From Flavobacteriales bacterium UBA4422 (GTDB taxonomy: Bacteria > Bacteroidota > Bacteroidia > Flavobacteriales_G > Salibacteraceae): DNA of 64,000 bases. The stretch covers positions 71,722 through 135,721 of the forward strand of contig DGQE01000039.1 in NCBI GenBank assembly GCA_002389645.1. Direction: 5' to 3'. The notes below the pieces were generated by a model. The model had not been told where the DNA came from. It saw only the letters and a list, made by a program, of their open reading frames with translations, and did not search any database. Numbering within the stretch: position 1 is the stretch's first letter; each line of letters begins with the position of its first letter. The position numbers and the translations under genes are program-made. Shown here piece after piece: positions 17,093-26,633 of the stretch.

Positions 17093-18060
17093 TTTGCTTG
17101 CAGTTTTTTAGACATCATTTCTGCGCCAAATACAGTAAAGAACCCCAGGGCCATAAGCACAATGCAAGCGATTATTTGTGGGTCATTTCCATATAAGAAA
17201 TTGTCTTCTAACCCAGAAAACGTACCTGGTAATACACTCTTGCTAAAGATGATTTTCTCTTCGCCATCTTCTTTTACCATGGTTTGCAGCACTTCTTGCC
17301 ATGGCCAAATCTTGTTCAAAGAACCGATAAGAAAGCCTGTAAGCACAGAAAGTGTCATATCATGGTAGTTCTTAAACGTCCAACTCAAAACACGAGAGAA
17401 AACTACCATTCCAACCAACATACCAGATCCAAAAGTTATGAGGATTAGGATTTTGTCTAATTCAAACGTCTTTAAAGCTTCTTTGATAGCGGGAATTACA
17501 TACGAGTACATTCCCATCAACAGAAGTATGAAACTCCCTGAGATGCCCGGTAAAAGCAATGCACTGACGGCAATGGCACCTGAGATAAAGACATAATACA
17601 AAGCTGGATTGCCTGGAGCTGGAACTCCAACAGTGATGAGGTAAGCCACGGCCGCGCCTAAAACGATGGCAAAGATCTTTTGACCATCCCAAGATTTCAC
17701 TTCTTTACCCACAAAAAGAGCGCTCACAATAATGAGCCCAAAGAAATAAGACCAAACGAGAAGAGGGTAGGTTTCTAGCAAATAGGTGATCAAGAAAACA
17801 CCTATAACAATACCAACCACCATACCGCCAATCAAAGAGCTGAGAAATACTCCGTCTAGCGTTTTCCAAATGCCTTTGATTCCGTCCTTTTTAAAACTTA
17901 CCCAGAGGTCTGGACCAATGGACTTGATTACATTGAGTAATCGCTCGTAAATACCTGTTATGAAAGCAATGGTTCCGCCAGAAACACCAGGAATAACCTC
18001 AGCCATGCCCATGGCAGCGCCTTTGGCTGCGTTCAATAAAATTGACTTGCTATCTTTCAT
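17089..18060 (-). CDS. popT: DUF368 membrane protein, probable undecaprenyl-phosphate translocase
   Basis: A 323-residue polytopic membrane protein with about nine hydrophobic segments and the DUF368 signatures near the N-terminus (GMAEVIPGVSGGTIAFITGIYERLL) and middle (LLLPGISGSFILLLMGMY), an inverted repeat of the PGxSG motif. DUF368 proteins (PopT) have been shown in other bacteria to recycle undecaprenyl phosphate across the membrane for cell-wall synthesis; that function is transferred by family. It overlaps the rhodanese gene by one base and aroE by four. Confidence 0.85.
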   Translation of the reverse strand: MKDSKSILLNAAKGAAMGMAEVIPGVSGGTIAFITGIYERLLNVIKSIGPDLWVSFKKDGIKGIWKTLDGVFLSSLIGGMVVGIVIGVFLITYLLETYPLLVWSYFFGLIIVSALFVGKEVKSWDGQKIFAIVLGAAVAYLITVGVPAPGNPALYYVFISGAIAVSALLLPGISGSFILLLMGMYSYVIPAIKEALKTFELDKILILITFGSGMLVGMVVFSRVLSWTFKNYHDMTLSVLTGFLIGSLNKIWPWQEVLQTMVKEDGEEKIIFSKSVLPGTFSGLEDNFLYGNDPQIIACIVLMALGFFTVFGAEMMSKKLQAK

Positions 18061-18374
18061 TAATATGTTGGTATACTAGGGTCGATCTCTGCTGACCATG
18101 CAAGAATTCCCCCTTGAAGATTGGCAACATTATTAAATCCTCTTGCGGTTAGCGCATTAACCACATTGCCTGATCTGCCGCCTGATTTGCAGTGGATTAT
18201 TACCTTTTTATCCTTTGAGAGTTGATCAGCTTTTTGAATAATTTCTCCCATCGGAATGTGCTCTGCACCGATATTACAAAACTCATATTCGTTTTGCTCT
18301 CTAACATCAATAACTTGAATGTCTTCTCCTGAGTCCATCATTGCTTTTAACTCTCTTACTGTTACTTCTTTCAT
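18060..18374 (-). CDS. Rhodanese-like domain protein
   Basis: A single rhodanese domain of 104 residues. The active-site loop HCKSGGRSG holds the catalytic cysteine that would carry a persulfide, and VIDVREQNEYEFCNI is the CH2A-type motif before it. There is no signal peptide, so it is cytoplasmic. Such small rhodaneses move sulfur or act in sulfide detoxification; the partner is unknown. Its stop touches the DUF368 start, indicating one operon, although no functional link is evident. Confidence 0.9.
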   Translation of the reverse strand: MKEVTVRELKAMMDSGEDIQVIDVREQNEYEFCNIGAEHIPMGEIIQKADQLSKDKKVIIHCKSGGRSGNVVNALTARGFNNVANLQGGILAWSAEIDPSIPTY

Positions 18375-18432
18375 AAAGGGATGGTTTTTGAGCCATACAA
18401 ATGTGGCTCTTAAGAATTGGTGTTTTTTTTGA

Positions 18433-19848
18433 TTAATGCTTTTGGCTTAATGATTGAATCAAGAATTGTACATCCTTGCTTTCAACAGCTTTTGGGTAAT
18501 AGAGCACAAACTCTTCAATGAGCTCGGGTTCTTGAATAAGTAATTCAACGAGCTTTTCAAAGGCTTCTTCGGTTTTACCAATACTATACCTATAAATGCA
18601 TTGGTAGAGTTGAAGCAAAGTGTTCTCAGGAAAATGATCTAATCCTTTGTTGACTACTTCGCCAATCAAATCAGTGTTTTTGAGTGTCAATGCCAGCTGG
18701 GTATAGTCTTCCCACAAGTCTTCTTCAATATAGCCAAACTCAATCGCTTTTTCAAAAGAGGCAGCGCTATCAATTAAAAGGTCGTACTTCATTTGAAGGC
18801 CTGCTAAAAAGCAGTAATAGTCTCCGTTGTCGGGTTCTATTTTGAGGGCTTTGTTGGCATATTCTAATGCTTCAACTTCTCTTCCTAAATCATCCAACGA
18901 GCTGCTGGCTCCAATCCACGCTTCGGCCATTGAATCATCTTTCTTCAATGCTTTTTCAAAATAAACTAAGGCAGCTTTTGAATCTTCTATGTGGTCATAG
19001 CAGTCTCCGATATAGAAATAGATTAAAGAATCTAAAATCTCAAATGCTAATGCTTTTTTATAATGGTCAATTGCTTCACCATGACGTTCAAGACGAACCA
19101 AGACATTAGCCTTATTGAAATTCGCAGCATGAAACTCTTCATCTATAATAATCACGTAATCAAAAGCGGTGAGAGCTTTTTCAAACTCACCTAAGGCTTG
19201 ATAGGCTGCGCCTAAATTAAACCAAGCATGCGCGTTATACGGGTGCTTGTCAATGACTGTTTTGAAATAGGTAACCGCAGCTGGGTAAGACTTCGTGAGT
19301 TCATAACAGTATGCCAATTCATACAATGCGTCCTCGTTTAGTGAATTCGACTCTAGAGCCTTTTGAAGAAATCCGATCGCTTCTTCGTATTGTTCAAGAT
19401 TTTGATGCTCAATAGCCAAGTTCATATAAACCACGTCAGGCTCGTCACTCGAACACTTAAGTGCTTCGTGTAAGCTTCTGATTGCTTTATCGTAATGGCC
19501 TGTTTGGCTTAAAATGCTCGCCCGAGTGATGTGAAAGTCTGGGTTGAAGCTTTCAAGTGTTTCTACTTTATTGAGCAGATCTAGTGCTTCGCTGTGCTTT
19601 TCAGCAAGCGACAACAGTTCAGCCTCTTTAATACTTAGTTGATGGTTGTTGGGGTGTTGAGAATGCGCTGTTTCCACAACTTTAAACGCCAAATCAATAT
19701 GATGATGAACCATGAAATGATCGAGTAATGACTCTAGATCGTCTACTTCATAGTATGATGAAGACCCTTGTTTCACCATCTGTTCAAATCGATTTACCAA
19801 ATCGGTTAGATCGCTTGCGCTAAAGAAATTATCGTCAAATTCTTCCAT
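18433..19848 (-). CDS. Tetratricopeptide repeat protein
   Basis: A 471-residue protein made almost wholly of TPR units from about residue 55 to 430, recognisable by repeats such as AWFNLGAAYQALGEFEKALTAF. There is no signal peptide or membrane segment, so it should be cytoplasmic. TPR arrays bind other proteins; no partner can be named. It is the first gene of the minus-strand series leading to rhodanese, DUF368 and aroE, with a 58-base gap to the rhodanese gene. The acidic N-terminus (MEEFDDNFFSASDL) is common in Bacteroidota homologues. Confidence 0.9.
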   Translation of the reverse strand: MEEFDDNFFSASDLTDLVNRFEQMVKQGSSSYYEVDDLESLLDHFMVHHHIDLAFKVVETAHSQHPNNHQLSIKEAELLSLAEKHSEALDLLNKVETLESFNPDFHITRASILSQTGHYDKAIRSLHEALKCSSDEPDVVYMNLAIEHQNLEQYEEAIGFLQKALESNSLNEDALYELAYCYELTKSYPAAVTYFKTVIDKHPYNAHAWFNLGAAYQALGEFEKALTAFDYVIIIDEEFHAANFNKANVLVRLERHGEAIDHYKKALAFEILDSLIYFYIGDCYDHIEDSKAALVYFEKALKKDDSMAEAWIGASSSLDDLGREVEALEYANKALKIEPDNGDYYCFLAGLQMKYDLLIDSAASFEKAIEFGYIEEDLWEDYTQLALTLKNTDLIGEVVNKGLDHFPENTLLQLYQCIYRYSIGKTEEAFEKLVELLIQEPELIEEFVLYYPKAVESKDVQFLIQSLSQKH

Positions 19849-20021
19849 ATCTAAGCAGTATGATCAAATTTAGAATTTGATATACTCGTTCCATTCATTC
19901 TCCTTCTACGTTTTCAACAAGCTTCTGAACATAATTGCAAAAGTGATGATTATTCCTACAATACACTGCATTTATCGACTTTATTCCTGCTTCTCAGAAA
20001 TCCAAATCTGAAGGGGAAGTC

Positions 20022-20029
20022 TATCTTTG
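20022..20029 (+). promoter_or_regulatory. Bacteroidota -7 element before glmM
   Basis: TATCTTTG (then C) matches TAnnTTTG and ends 15 bases before the ATG at 20045. It would drive the glmM, cysteine desulfurase and MBL hydrolase series. No clear -33 element. Confidence 0.5.
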
Positions 20030-20044
20030 CACTTTTTGAAATAA

Positions 20045-21430
20045 ATGACACTTATATCCTCCATTTCAGGCACGCGTGGAACCATCGGTGGGAAACCAGG
20101 TTCTAACCTCACGCCAATAGATGCTGTAAATTTCGCAGCAGCTTTTTCAACCTTCATCATTCAGCAATCACGTAAAGAAAATCCGACTGTTGTAATTGGT
20201 CGCGATGCCAGACCATCAGGTGGGTGGCTATCTGATATTGTTAGTGCAACGCTGCAAGCGTCTGGAGTGAATGTAATTGACTTAGGTTTGAGTACAACTC
20301 CGACAGTAGAAATCGCTGTTCCCGGTTTAAAAGCCGATGGAGGAATTATTCTTACTGCGAGTCATAACCCTGTAGAATGGAACGCGCTGAAATTACTCAA
20401 TAGCAAAGGCGAGTTCATTTCAGCAGATCAAGGCAAAGACTTATTGAATACAATAACCCAGGCCGATTTTGATTTTCCTGATGTTTCTAAAACAGGAAGC
20501 TATTCAAAACAGGACGGTTGGATTGAAAAGCATGTTGATCAGATATTAGCTTACGCACTAATCGATGTTGAAGGTATCAGAAATGCCAATTTGAAAGTAG
20601 CAGTAGATCCTGTGAACTCTACTGGAGGTTTGGCTATTCCGGTGTTGTTGGAAAAGCTAGGGGTGAAGCAAGTAGAGATGATCAACGGTGATGTCTCGGG
20701 CAATTTTGCACACAATCCAGAGCCGCTGAAAGAGCACTTAATTGAAATCTCTGAAAAGGTGGTTGAGCAGAATTGTGATTTAGGAATCGTGGTAGATCCG
20801 GATGTTGATCGATTAGCCTTGATTTCTGAGAATGGAGAAATGTTTGGCGAGGAATATACCTTAGTAGCTATTGCGGATTATTATATGAAGAATAAGGCTG
20901 GGGCTACAGTTTCAAACCTTTCTTCTTCGCGTGCATTGAGGGATGTTACTGAACAGGCCGGGCAAGTTTATAGCGCTAGTGCCGTTGGGGAAGTCAATGT
21001 AGTTGTGGAAATGAAGGCTAAGAACGCTGTAATTGGCGGAGAAGGAAATGGAGGAATCATCGTTCCTGATTTACATTATGGAAGGGACTCATTGGCGGGA
21101 ATAGCTTTGTTTTTGAGTCATTACGTGCATGAGGGTAAGAAAATGTCTGAAATGCGCGCTGGATATCCCAACTATGAAATGGCAAAGAATAAGATTGCGC
21201 TTAATCCAGGTATGAATCCAGATGATCTTATTGAGAAGATGAAGGCACGCTATGCCAATGAAAATGTTAATACTATAGATGGATTAAAGATTGACTTTAG
21301 TGATGAGTGGGTGCATTTGAGAAAGAGCAATACAGAGCCAATTATTCGGATATACACTGAAAGCAAGAGCAAAGATGCTGCTGAGGCTTTGGCTAAAAGG
21401 ATTGAAAACGAACTATCTTCAATGATTTAA
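20045..21430 (+). CDS. glmM: Phosphoglucosamine mutase (or related phosphohexomutase)
   Basis: A 461-residue member of the alpha-D-phosphohexomutase family. The phosphoserine loop is TASHNPVEWNALK (about 117-129), the metal loop DPDVDRL, the sugar loop EGNGGI and the phosphate-binding region RKSNTEPIIRIYTE. GlmM makes glucosamine-1-phosphate for peptidoglycan and lipopolysaccharide precursors. The N-terminus ISSISGTRGTIGG is that of Bacteroidota GlmM; a phosphomannomutase activity is the main alternative. It starts the operon; the next gene begins 9 bases after its stop. Confidence 0.88.
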   Translation: MTLISSISGTRGTIGGKPGSNLTPIDAVNFAAAFSTFIIQQSRKENPTVVIGRDARPSGGWLSDIVSATLQASGVNVIDLGLSTTPTVEIAVPGLKADGGIILTASHNPVEWNALKLLNSKGEFISADQGKDLLNTITQADFDFPDVSKTGSYSKQDGWIEKHVDQILAYALIDVEGIRNANLKVAVDPVNSTGGLAIPVLLEKLGVKQVEMINGDVSGNFAHNPEPLKEHLIEISEKVVEQNCDLGIVVDPDVDRLALISENGEMFGEEYTLVAIADYYMKNKAGATVSNLSSSRALRDVTEQAGQVYSASAVGEVNVVVEMKAKNAVIGGEGNGGIIVPDLHYGRDSLAGIALFLSHYVHEGKKMSEMRAGYPNYEMAKNKIALNPGMNPDDLIEKMKARYANENVNTIDGLKIDFSDEWVHLRKSNTEPIIRIYTESKSKDAAEALAKRIENELSSMI

Positions 21431-21439
21431 TAGAATTTT

Positions 21440-22579
21440 ATGGCAATTTATTTAGATAACGCTGCTACAACAGCTCTTGATGAAGAGGTGATTCAAGAAA
21501 TGTTGAAATACATGAGAGAGGATTATGGTAATCCAAGTTCTACACACTCTTTTGGTCGTAAAACAAGAGCTGCTATTGATTTAGGAAGAAGAAAGGTAGC
21601 AAAGCATATTAATGCAGAGCCAGGTGAGATTGTTTTTACTAGTGGTGGAACGGAAGCTGATAATATGGCGATTCTGTGCAGTGTTGATGATTTAGGCGTG
21701 CAGCATATTATTACTTCTGCCATAGAGCACCATGCAGTTTTATATCCAGTAGAAGTTTTAGCGAAAAGCGGTAAGATTCGCATGTCTTTGGTAGATATTG
21801 ATGAGAATGGACACATTAAATTGGACCATTTAGAGGAGTTGCTTCAAACAGAAGAGAAAACGCTCGTTACACTATTGCATGCAAATAATGAAATTGGAAA
21901 TCTACTTCCGTTGAAGGAGGTTAGTGACTTGTGTAAAAAGTACAACGCTTTGCTTCATGCAGACACGGTGCAGACAATTGCACACTACAAACTTGATGTT
22001 AAAGAGCTTGGTGTGCATTTTATGACTTGTGCGGCTCATAAATTTCATGGGCCTAAGGGTGTAGGTTTCTTATACATAAGCAACGATATAAAGGTGAACC
22101 CTCTGATGCGTGGCGGTGGGCAAGAACGCAATATGCGTGCGGGTACAGAAAATGTTTATGGCATTATGGGTCTTGTGAAAGCACTGGATCTGGCTTATGA
22201 GCACCTCGAAGAGCATACTAGTTACATTAAAGGTTTGAAGTCTTATATGATCAAACGCCTCAAAGAGGAGATGCCAGGAGTTGAGTTTAATGGCGATACG
22301 GAAGGAGCGTGCTTATATACTGTATTAAATGTTGCATTACCGGAAACGGATAAGACAGAGATGTTACTTTTCAATTTAGATATTGAAGGAATTTCTACTT
22401 CGGGTGGAAGTGCATGCAGTTCTGGGTCGAGCATTGGTTCACATGTTGTTGCCGAGCTGAATGTTGGTTCAAATAGACCCGTTGTGCGATTCTCTTTCAG
22501 CAAGTACAATAAAAAGGAAGAGATAGACTTTACTATCGATAAGCTAAAAATGATCTACGAACTTCCTGTAGTTAGCTAG
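21440..22579 (+). CDS. Cysteine desulfurase (NifS/IscS-like)
   Basis: A PLP enzyme that takes sulfur from cysteine to an active-site persulfide for Fe-S clusters or tRNA thiolation. The 379 residues show YLDNAATT at the start, the PLP lysine in AAHKFHGPKG, the phosphate-binding HAD region, and the mobile cysteine loop in SGGSACSSGSS, typical of group I (IscS/NifS) enzymes. No iscU, sufU or other Fe-S gene adjoins it, so its sulfur acceptor is unclear. The stop TAG is directly followed by the ATG of the MBL-fold gene. Confidence 0.94.
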   Translation: MAIYLDNAATTALDEEVIQEMLKYMREDYGNPSSTHSFGRKTRAAIDLGRRKVAKHINAEPGEIVFTSGGTEADNMAILCSVDDLGVQHIITSAIEHHAVLYPVEVLAKSGKIRMSLVDIDENGHIKLDHLEELLQTEEKTLVTLLHANNEIGNLLPLKEVSDLCKKYNALLHADTVQTIAHYKLDVKELGVHFMTCAAHKFHGPKGVGFLYISNDIKVNPLMRGGGQERNMRAGTENVYGIMGLVKALDLAYEHLEEHTSYIKGLKSYMIKRLKEEMPGVEFNGDTEGACLYTVLNVALPETDKTEMLLFNLDIEGISTSGGSACSSGSSIGSHVVAELNVGSNRPVVRFSFSKYNKKEEIDFTIDKLKMIYELPVVS

Positions 22580-23356
22580 ATGTCTGATCGGCTCAGAATA
22601 ACATTTCTAGGTACGGGTACTTCAATGGGGGTGCCGGTTATTGGCTGTCCATGTGAAGTGTGTCAAAGTAAAGATCCCAAAGACAATCGACTGAGGAGTA
22701 GTGTGCTTATTCAAAAGGGCGATACTAATATCATAATAGATAGCGGTCCTGACTTTCGCTATCAGACGCTAAGAGCAGGCGTTAAGAGCTTAAGTGCACT
22801 TGTATTTACGCATGAGCATAAAGACCATACTGCTGGAATGGATGACGTCAGAGCATTTAACTTTATTCAGAGAAAACCTGTTGAGGTGTATGCCTCAACT
22901 TCTGTGGAGAAAGCACTGAGAAATGAGTTCCACTATGCGTTTTCAGATGTTAAATATCCTGGTGTTCCTGAGATTAGGATTAACAACATATCATCTAATG
23001 CTAACTTCGAAATTGAAGGGCTGTTGTTTGAGCCCATTCAAGTGTATCATCATAAGCTGCCTGTATTAGGTTTTAGAATTGGAGATTTTACCTACATCAC
23101 GGATGCCAATAGCATTGCAGAAGAAGAGATAGAAAAGGTGAGGGGTACGAAAGTTTTAGTGTTGAACGCGCTCAGAAGACAAACACATATCTCTCATTTT
23201 ACTTTAGATGAGGCGCTTCGCTTGATTGATGAAATAAAGCCAGATAAGGCATACTTAACACATATCAGTCATCAAATGGGAAAGCACGAGGACGTTTCAA
23301 AGGAATTACCGGCCCATGTTTCCATAGCTCATGATCAACTTGAGATTGATCTTTAG
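22580..23356 (+). CDS. MBL-fold metallo-hydrolase, PhnP-like
   Basis: A 258-residue metallo-beta-lactamase-fold protein. The dinuclear metal motif is HEHKDHTAG, later ligands are in YITDAN and the HISH region, and GCPCEVCQSKDPKDNR near residue 25 is the structural zinc-binding loop of the PhnP/RNase Z-like subgroup. Such enzymes act as phosphodiesterases or lipoate-ligase-linked hydrolases; no phn genes are nearby, so the substrate is unknown. It begins immediately after the desulfurase stop, and its own stop overlaps the convergent dihydroorotase-like gene by four bases. Confidence 0.88.
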   Translation: MSDRLRITFLGTGTSMGVPVIGCPCEVCQSKDPKDNRLRSSVLIQKGDTNIIIDSGPDFRYQTLRAGVKSLSALVFTHEHKDHTAGMDDVRAFNFIQRKPVEVYASTSVEKALRNEFHYAFSDVKYPGVPEIRINNISSNANFEIEGLLFEPIQVYHHKLPVLGFRIGDFTYITDANSIAEEEIEKVRGTKVLVLNALRRQTHISHFTLDEALRLIDEIKPDKAYLTHISHQMGKHEDVSKELPAHVSIAHDQLEIDL

Positions 23357-24594
23357 ATCTTTATTACTTTTCCTTTCAGTGTCTGGTCTAGGAAAGGTGA
23401 GTTACTTGATTTAGAAAACATCGTGCTTGAATTGTATATCCATTCCTTATTTGGGTCGAATAGAGTGAATTGGAATTCTTTCCCTTCTTCAAGCAGCGGC
23501 TGCGATAAATCAAATCTTTTTCTTGGGTTGATGCTCATTGCGTTTACCAACTGATCTAAGCTAATATCATCTCCTAAATAGGTGTTATAGGCTGCAAGGG
23601 CAGTTTCAAGCATGGTCATTCCGTTATTAGCTTGATCAAACTCTACATCTTTATTTTCTATCAATTCAGGGGTGTGATCGGCATGGATGATGTCAATTAT
23701 ACCTGCATTGACAGCCTTAATGAGTGCTTTACGGTCAGATTCAGAACGTAGAGGTGGGTTGGTTTTATAAACCGTATCAAAGTTCTGAAGTTGATCTTCG
23801 TTGAAAAGAAGATGGCTTAATGGGACTGAGCAAGAAATGTCAAGACCCTTCTTTTTGGCCTTTTCTATCAATGAGATACTTCCTTCTGATGAAATCGCAG
23901 ATACGTGAAGGCGCGATGCGGAATACTCCAAAAGATAGATATCTCTATTCAGAAGAAGTTCTTCAGCTAGTTTTGGTGTAGATTTTAACCCTAACGCTGT
24001 GTTGGCTGGACTTTCATTCACAATGCCACCTGGCGAAACTCTTTCGTCAAGCGGGAAAGAGTAGACAATCCCATTGAAACTTTTTACATAGTCAAGTGCA
24101 CGCTTCATCATGTTTACATCACTCACCGGGTGTTTAGCATCAGAAAATGCCTTTGCTCCAGCCATGTGCATATCATAGATTTCGCTCAAGTCCTGTCCAT
24201 TTAAACCTTTTGTGATAGCCCCAAGAGCGTGAAGGTTTACGTTTTGCTTTTTGGATGCTTGGTTAATGTAGCTGACACCACTTTTTGAATCATTCACTGG
24301 GCTGTTATCCGGGAGAAGGAAGAGGTCAGAAAATCCGCCAGATTCAGCGGCTAAGCTTAAACTCTCAAAATCTTCCTTATCCTCATTTCCAGGTTCGCCA
24401 CTATAGCAATGAACGTCCACCAAACCTGGGAAAAGTGACATTCCTTTCGCGTCAATTTCTTGATCGAATGAAGGTGATACTTTTGTGTTAATACTTTCAA
24501 TTAAGCTATTGTTTATTAAAACATTAACTATTTTTCCATGAAGCTTATGTTCAGGGTAACAAAGGGTGGCGTTTTTTATATAGGTTCTCATCAA
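23353..24594 (-). CDS. Dihydroorotase homologue, probably catalytically inactive
   Basis: The 413-residue protein has the cyclic amidohydrolase/dihydroorotase fold (LFPGLVDVH, EPGNEDKED, IIHADHTP, NPRKRFDL). The canonical metal motif HxHxREPG reads H62-C-Y64-S-G66-EPG: the second His and the substrate-binding Arg are lost. The usual HCED/HAED near residue 180 reads FPLDE, and the metal-bridging Lys region reads GAKAFSD. With several zinc ligands missing, catalysis of carbamoyl-aspartate cyclisation looks unlikely. Inactive homologues can act as partners of aspartate transcarbamoylase in other bacteria; whether this one does is unknown. It overlaps the BatA gene by four bases. Confidence 0.8.
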   Translation of the reverse strand: MMRTYIKNATLCYPEHKLHGKIVNVLINNSLIESINTKVSPSFDQEIDAKGMSLFPGLVDVHCYSGEPGNEDKEDFESLSLAAESGGFSDLFLLPDNSPVNDSKSGVSYINQASKKQNVNLHALGAITKGLNGQDLSEIYDMHMAGAKAFSDAKHPVSDVNMMKRALDYVKSFNGIVYSFPLDERVSPGGIVNESPANTALGLKSTPKLAEELLLNRDIYLLEYSASRLHVSAISSEGSISLIEKAKKKGLDISCSVPLSHLLFNEDQLQNFDTVYKTNPPLRSESDRKALIKAVNAGIIDIIHADHTPELIENKDVEFDQANNGMTMLETALAAYNTYLGDDISLDQLVNAMSINPRKRFDLSQPLLEEGKEFQFTLFDPNKEWIYNSSTMFSKSSNSPFLDQTLKGKVIKI

Positions 24595-26594
24595 CTAAAA
24601 CGTTTGAGTAAGAGTGTTTCGAAAAGTAATAATAAGACTGCTGCAACAATAAATATTGGCCACAATTCTGTAGAAGTATTCGTCTCGGAAATACTTTCTG
24701 ATGACTCTGAGTTGGTAACATCAAGAGATCCAATGTCAACCCCTAACTGCCTAAAATAAGTTTGAATTTCATCAAAAGAAAGATTGCTGACAGCACTCTC
24801 ATTTCTATCATAATTGAAAGAAAGTTTTGAAAGTATATTTTGCGCGTTATCTTTCAATTGATAGTTCCCAGCAGATTTAATCTGATTGTTCATTAGAATT
24901 CCATCATAAGTGAGCGCAGGTATAAATGCTGAGGAATCGCTGTTTTTACTTATTTCAATGTGTTCTTCATCAACAATCAATGGGATTCTATTCGTTTCAA
25001 GTAAGAAGCTCAGTGGTTTGCTAATGCCAGAAGCGCTAGAAGCATTCATTAAAAAAGGAACGAAAAGTGCATGCCGGTGCAGATTGGTGAACTGATCTTG
25101 CAATGGTGTGGTGATTAGGAATACCTCTCCCGATTCAATGCTGTTTGAAGCGATTAGAGGTTTCTGATTGAAAAGCGTGGCGATGGAACTCCCAATGCTC
25201 TGCTTATTCACGGCGTAATAGCCATTAGTGAATGGGTAGTTTAGGTTTTCTGGTCGAGACTCAAATACACCTTTAAATGTATAATGTTCATTGGCTATAT
25301 TGTTCACAGAAACCTTAGATGTGTCCCAATTTTGAACCTCAAACCCAAAAGCTGTATTAATGCTTGAAGTCAGGGTTGTAGGCGCATTTTCAGGCATTAC
25401 TATTACAAGGTTGTTTCCTTTTTTGAGTTGATCATTGCAAATTGCTTCAATGCCGCTATTCCATTTCTTTGATTGATTGATGACTAGAAAATTGATATCA
25501 CTTAGCGAGTCTTGAATAATTTCTTCTTCATTGAATGTAATAAACTCGAAATGCGAACTTGAAAAGAGCTTTTGAAATGGAGTATTCGTTGTAATGTTTT
25601 CGCCTCTTATTTCAGCTACTTTGATTTTATCAAGCACATTGAACGTGAAGAAGTAAGAATTGTCAAAGGTGATTGGAAGATCCTCTAGACTTATTGTTCC
25701 AGAAAGGTCATTAGTGTTTTCGGGAATTAGGGTTAGGTTAGTATCTAGGTAGCTATTAGGTTCAATAGTTACAAACGCTGAGGCAACAACCTTGTCTTCT
25801 AAAGTTACTTGAATCGGAACGTCATAAATAGTTTTTGCGCCATGATTCTTTATTCTGAAGTGCAGATATACTTCTCGATTAAGTTGAATGATAGGTGAGT
25901 TGACCCAAGCGGAATCCACAGATACATTCTCTTCAAGTGCTGAGCGAAGAGGTATAATAGTTGTTCTAAGGTTCGTGTCTAGGTCGGCTAAAGAAGAATC
26001 CAGTGTGTTTTTGAAATCTGAAATAAGGTATATACTTGATTTCGAAGTTGACTCCTCTCTCAAACTTTGTTTTGCAAAGCCGAACACTTCACTAAGCGTT
26101 TTATGCTTTGGGCTTATTTGAATATTATCAAGAAGGGTAGAGAAGTCGTCTAAGTCAGAAAATCGCTTTTGTTCAGCTGAAAATTCATTCGTTATAAGTT
26201 GAAGCTTAATTCCCTTTGGAGACTTTGATGCTATTTCATAAGCAAGACGAGCAGCCTCTTGAAGTAAAGGGCCTCTTTCTGTTTCGGCCTGCATACTGAA
26301 AGAATTGTCTACATATATAGAGATGTGCTTTATGTCTTCAGACTTTCCTTGGAAAGCTGGAATTATTGGCTCGCAGAAGGCAAGAACTAGTAGAATAATA
26401 GATAGGATTCTCGAGAACAGGATCAATAAGTGCTTAAGTTGATTTTTTGTCTGAGATTGAGATTTTACCTCCTTTAAAAGACTGATATCTGGGAAGAAAA
26501 GCTTTTTATAACGCCTAAATTGGAAAAGGTGAATGGCAATTGGTAATAGAACCAAACTCAAAGCCCAAAGAAGAAGAGGAGAGCTAAAAACCAT
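24591..26594 (-). CDS. BatA-domain membrane protein with von Willebrand A-like domain
   Basis: The 667-residue protein starts with the BatA N-terminal double membrane region (MVFSSPLLLWALSLVLLPIAIHLFQFRR and a second helix near 60-80), followed by a VWA-like domain with the MIDAS-type DNSFS motif near residue 93. A long periplasmic beta-rich part and a last transmembrane helix (about 645-662) with RFS-type basic tail follow. Members are common in Bacteroidota and distinct from the short BatA/BatB aerotolerance proteins. The role is unknown; the topology suggests a sensor or scaffold in the envelope. It is coupled to the dihydroorotase homologue. Confidence 0.82.
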   Translation of the reverse strand: MVFSSPLLLWALSLVLLPIAIHLFQFRRYKKLFFPDISLLKEVKSQSQTKNQLKHLLILFSRILSIILLVLAFCEPIIPAFQGKSEDIKHISIYVDNSFSMQAETERGPLLQEAARLAYEIASKSPKGIKLQLITNEFSAEQKRFSDLDDFSTLLDNIQISPKHKTLSEVFGFAKQSLREESTSKSSIYLISDFKNTLDSSLADLDTNLRTTIIPLRSALEENVSVDSAWVNSPIIQLNREVYLHFRIKNHGAKTIYDVPIQVTLEDKVVASAFVTIEPNSYLDTNLTLIPENTNDLSGTISLEDLPITFDNSYFFTFNVLDKIKVAEIRGENITTNTPFQKLFSSSHFEFITFNEEEIIQDSLSDINFLVINQSKKWNSGIEAICNDQLKKGNNLVIVMPENAPTTLTSSINTAFGFEVQNWDTSKVSVNNIANEHYTFKGVFESRPENLNYPFTNGYYAVNKQSIGSSIATLFNQKPLIASNSIESGEVFLITTPLQDQFTNLHRHALFVPFLMNASSASGISKPLSFLLETNRIPLIVDEEHIEISKNSDSSAFIPALTYDGILMNNQIKSAGNYQLKDNAQNILSKLSFNYDRNESAVSNLSFDEIQTYFRQLGVDIGSLDVTNSESSESISETNTSTELWPIFIVAAVLLLLFETLLLKRFS

Positions 26595-26633
26595 TAAAGC
26601 CCAAAGGTATACTTTGGATTATAATGTTGAACT

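Noticed and set aside
20045..23356. glmM-desulfurase-MBL series as an Fe-S assembly operon
   Set aside because: No scaffold or carrier gene is present; only the desulfurase relates to Fe-S assembly, so the link is not supported.
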